Both the position numbers and the translations under genes were made by a program. The notes under the pieces were generated by a model. It searched no databases. It was not told the origin of the DNA and saw only the letters and a list, made by a program, of their open reading frames with translations. This document shows positions 62,029-64,000 of a stretch of 64,000 nucleotides of DNA, piece after piece. Position 1 is the stretch's first letter. Each line of letters starts with the position of its first letter. This DNA is from an uncultured Bryobacterales bacterium. GTDB taxonomy: Bacteria > Acidobacteriota > Terriglobia > Bryobacterales > UBA6623. The DNA lies in the NCBI GenBank assembly GCA_951813605.1, contig OX638379.1:4042062-4106061 (forward strand), given 5' to 3'.

Positions 62029-64000
62029 TCATTGTAGGGCTTGCAGCCGACGCAGTTCCGCGTTGTCCATCTGGAACATGTAGCGCGTCAGCAAGTCGGC
62101 GTGGTCGCCCTCATAGCGCCGCGCCTGGGCCGGAATCTCGCCGGCGAACACCCACCGGTCGCCGTCCTGCTGGAATAGCTCGGACGGCATCGCCGTGCCG
62201 GGCGCGATCGAGGCCGGCTCGAGCATCCAGCGGTAGGTCCAATTGGGCTTGAGACGCTCCGCCGCAATCAGGAAGTTCGGCGCGGTCGCGTCGACATCCT
62301 GGGACGGGATGCCCGTCATATGGCACCTCAGGCACGGCGCCGCGTCGCTCGTGAATAGCTGCCGCCCGATCGATCGATCGGACTGGCTCAGAGGCTCCAT
62401 CTCCTCCGGCATGTAAGGCACCGGCTGCGAGTCGCGCGCCATGAAGAACTTCGTGAGGTTCGAGAGCTGCCGATCCGAGAAATAGAAGGTCGGCATGCGA
62501 GCGTGCAGGTAGCGCCGCACGCCGTTCCGATCCGTGTCCGAGTCGCTGAGCGCCGGGTTGCGCAGGAACTGCGTCAGCCACTCGGGCTGCACGCGCGCTC
62601 CCTCCGTGTACAGCTGGGGCGGCAGCTGCTCTGCCCAGTCCGGATCGTCGACGTAGCGCGGCATCGTCATGAACGACGATACGTTGCCCGGACGGATCTG
62701 GTGGCACCCCGTGCAGTTGTGACGCGTGATGATCCACCATCCCTCTTGGACGGCTGCCAGCTCGTCTTCCGGCTCGAATCGGTATTGCTCGGGGAAAGTG
62801 GTCTCCACGGCACCCAGCAGGAATGTGGTCAGTGCGTTGATTTCATCGGACCTGAGGTTGAAGTTCGGCATTCGCAGGCGCTCGAGGTGTTCGCGTTCCT
62901 TGCCCTCGTCGAAGAACGCCGGGTTCTCGAGCTTGCGCTCGAAGAAGCCCTTGTGCGTGTGCCAGCCCTCCATCTCCGCTTCGTGCGTCTTGAGCGCGAA
63001 GTCGAGTCGATCGATCGGCTTGCTGCCCTCTAGGGTGAGGTCTGTGCCAATGCGGCCCTCCTCCTCGAGGCCCGAGATCTCGTGGCAGCCGGCGCAGCCG
63101 TAATGCCGGATCGCATCGAGCCCCGCGGCCGCCATCTCGGGTTCGTCCATGAAGGTTGCGTCCGGGTATTCCTCGTCGGTGCGCTGCTCGCTGAGATAAG
63201 TGGCGATGTCCCGCGACTCCTGGAAAGTCAGGCGCAGGCTGGGCATGACCGGCCGCGGCCGCATCTCGTCCGGCACGTCCGGATCCGGCGTCACCTCGGA
63301 CGGGTCGTGGATCCAGCGGACCATGTAGTCGTAGTTCATCTTCTCGCCGACCCGGCTCAGGTTGGCGGCGAAGCTGCCGCCAATGCGGCCGGCGCCCTCT
63401 CCGATCGAATGGCACCCCAGGCACCCGCGCGTCTCGAAAAGCTCCTTGCCGCGTTCGGAGTTGCCGCGCGGGTGCTGGACAAGCTCGCCGTCCAGCGCGT
63501 TCTGCCAGAGATAGGCCGAAATCTGCTGCACCTCTTCGTCCAGAAGGCGGAACACCGGCATCTTGGAACCCGGGCGGAAGTCGTGCGGATTCTTGATCCA
63601 GCCGGGAATCCATTCCTTGCGGTCCTTGAGCTTGATCTCCTTCAGGCTCGGCCCGAATTTCTTCACTTCCCGCGCTAGGTTCGCCTCCTCGACCTCTAGG
63701 TTGTGAATCTCCGCATCGATGCGCGTGTTCGTCAGCCGCAGGTCCTCGGCTCGCGCGTAGTAGCGCTGCGACATGGCGCGATCAGGCGTGGTGTCGCCCA
63801 GGTCGAGGCTGACGCGCATCGCCTTGGCGTTGGCTTCCCTGTTGGCGTTCAGATTCCGCATGTCCTGCCGCACGAGCGTGAGCTCTTCCGACTCGGCATC
63901 GAAGCCGTCGAAACGGTGGCAGCCCCAGCAGCCCTTGTTCATGTAGAGCTCGCGCCCCATGTTGAGCGTCTCCGCGCCGACCGTCACGATCTCCTTGGCG
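62029..64000 (-). CDS. multiheme c-type cytochrome (5' end beyond window)
   Basis: At least 656 residues; the frame is still open at base 64000, so the N-terminus is missing. Five c-type heme sites are present in order: CWGCH, CLGCH, CAGCH, CTGCH and CLRCH. Each is followed by a cytochrome-c-like module ending in a methionine-containing segment (for example PGSKMPVFRLLDEEVQQISAYLW, MPSLRLTFQESRDIATYLS, RMPNFNLRSDEINALTTFLL, RMPTFYFSDRQLSNLTKFFM), so most hemes are probably His/Met ligated. A helical segment of about 80 residues between the first and second module is rich in Glu and Arg. The gene lies 30 nt upstream of the copper-lipoprotein gene and is probably part of an extracytoplasmic electron-transfer complex. 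Confidence 0.9.
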   Translation of the reverse strand, partial: AKEIVTVGAETLNMGRELYMNKGCWGCHRFDGFDAESEELTLVRQDMRNLNANREANAKAMRVSLDLGDTTPDRAMSQRYYARAEDLRLTNTRIDAEIHNLEVEEANLAREVKKFGPSLKEIKLKDRKEWIPGWIKNPHDFRPGSKMPVFRLLDEEVQQISAYLWQNALDGELVQHPRGNSERGKELFETRGCLGCHSIGEGAGRIGGSFAANLSRVGEKMNYDYMVRWIHDPSEVTPDPDVPDEMRPRPVMPSLRLTFQESRDIATYLSEQRTDEEYPDATFMDEPEMAAAGLDAIRHYGCAGCHEISGLEEEGRIGTDLTLEGSKPIDRLDFALKTHEAEMEGWHTHKGFFERKLENPAFFDEGKEREHLERLRMPNFNLRSDEINALTTFLLGAVETTFPEQYRFEPEDELAAVQEGWWIITRHNCTGCHQIRPGNVSSFMTMPRYVDDPDWAEQLPPQLYTEGARVQPEWLTQFLRNPALSDSDTDRNGVRRYLHARMPTFYFSDRQLSNLTKFFMARDSQPVPYMPEEMEPLSQSDRSIGRQLFTSDAAPCLRCHMTGIPSQDVDATAPNFLIAAERLKPNWTYRWMLEPASIAPGTAMPSELFQQDGDRWVFAGEIPAQARRYEGDHADLLTRYMFQMDNAELRRLQALQ

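Noticed and set aside
1..64000. CRISPR arrays, rRNA and prophage structures
   Set aside because: No regularly spaced repeats, rRNA segments or phage structural genes were seen on either strand.

Overview
The window is GC-rich, densely coded bacterial DNA. The gene content suggests an Acidobacteriota-type genome, perhaps near Bryobacterales or Solibacterales; this is inferred from family mix, not from a marker gene. Typical pointers are a DUF1501 plus PSD1/DUF1549/DUF1553 cytochrome pair, a PVC-type heme-binding HEAT protein, a DUF1080 sugar hydrolase, a Tat-exported Gfo/Idh/MocA oxidoreductase, DUF3604, UPF0182 and many Tat or lipoprotein signals. No rRNA, tRNA or CRISPR array was seen.

Layout. 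0.2-13.2 kb: a ThDP enzyme, an exported esterase, a DUF1080 protein, prephenate dehydratase, the SMC chromosome protein, a TolB-like lipoprotein and a UPF0182 membrane protein. 13.2-17.2 kb: a Tat oxidoreductase followed by decayed DNA (an exported-protein gene broken by one in-frame TGA, and an IS256-type transposase tail). 17.2-20 kb: a large exported DUF3604 protein. 20.4-28.2 kb: eight overlapping genes for membrane-lipid modification, ending in a CarH/LitR-type cobalamin photoreceptor repressor. 28.7-31.1 kb: a class IV and a class V aminotransferase. 31.7-33.25 kb: the ruins of an AddB/RecB-type nuclease. 33.2-46.3 kb: sugar-acid aldolases, an acyl-CoA synthetase, a beta-lactamase-fold hydrolase, a Tat beta-propeller, a triple Rid-domain lipoprotein, a deoxyhypusine-synthase homologue and a heme-binding HEAT protein. 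46.3-48.5 kb: a redoxin fusion gene and a UGSC selenoprotein gene. 48.7-53.1 kb: purQ-purL-purF. 53.2-60 kb: an NHL protein, DUF1501/PSD1 and an exported HpcH-type aldolase. 60.2-64 kb: heme farnesyltransferase, a putative copper lipoprotein and a pentaheme cytochrome cut by the window end.

Three observations stand out. (1) The lipid operon 20451-28223 is preceded by three TGTAT(A/G) repeats exactly 11 bp apart that cover its -10 box, and its last gene carries the W-x9-EH and ExHxxG signatures of adenosylcobalamin photoreceptors. It reads as a self-contained, light-derepressed membrane-lipid remodelling unit. (2) Two apparently separate ORFs at 46872-46315 on the minus strand are one reading frame interrupted by a single TGA inside a U-G-S-C motif, with a bacterial SECIS-like hairpin just after it. 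This is a selenoprotein that standard gene calling would split. (3) Many genes have a TANNNT -10 box only 7-11 nt before the start codon, mostly without a Shine-Dalgarno sequence, which implies frequent leaderless or near-leaderless transcripts; the boxes were used here to correct several starts.
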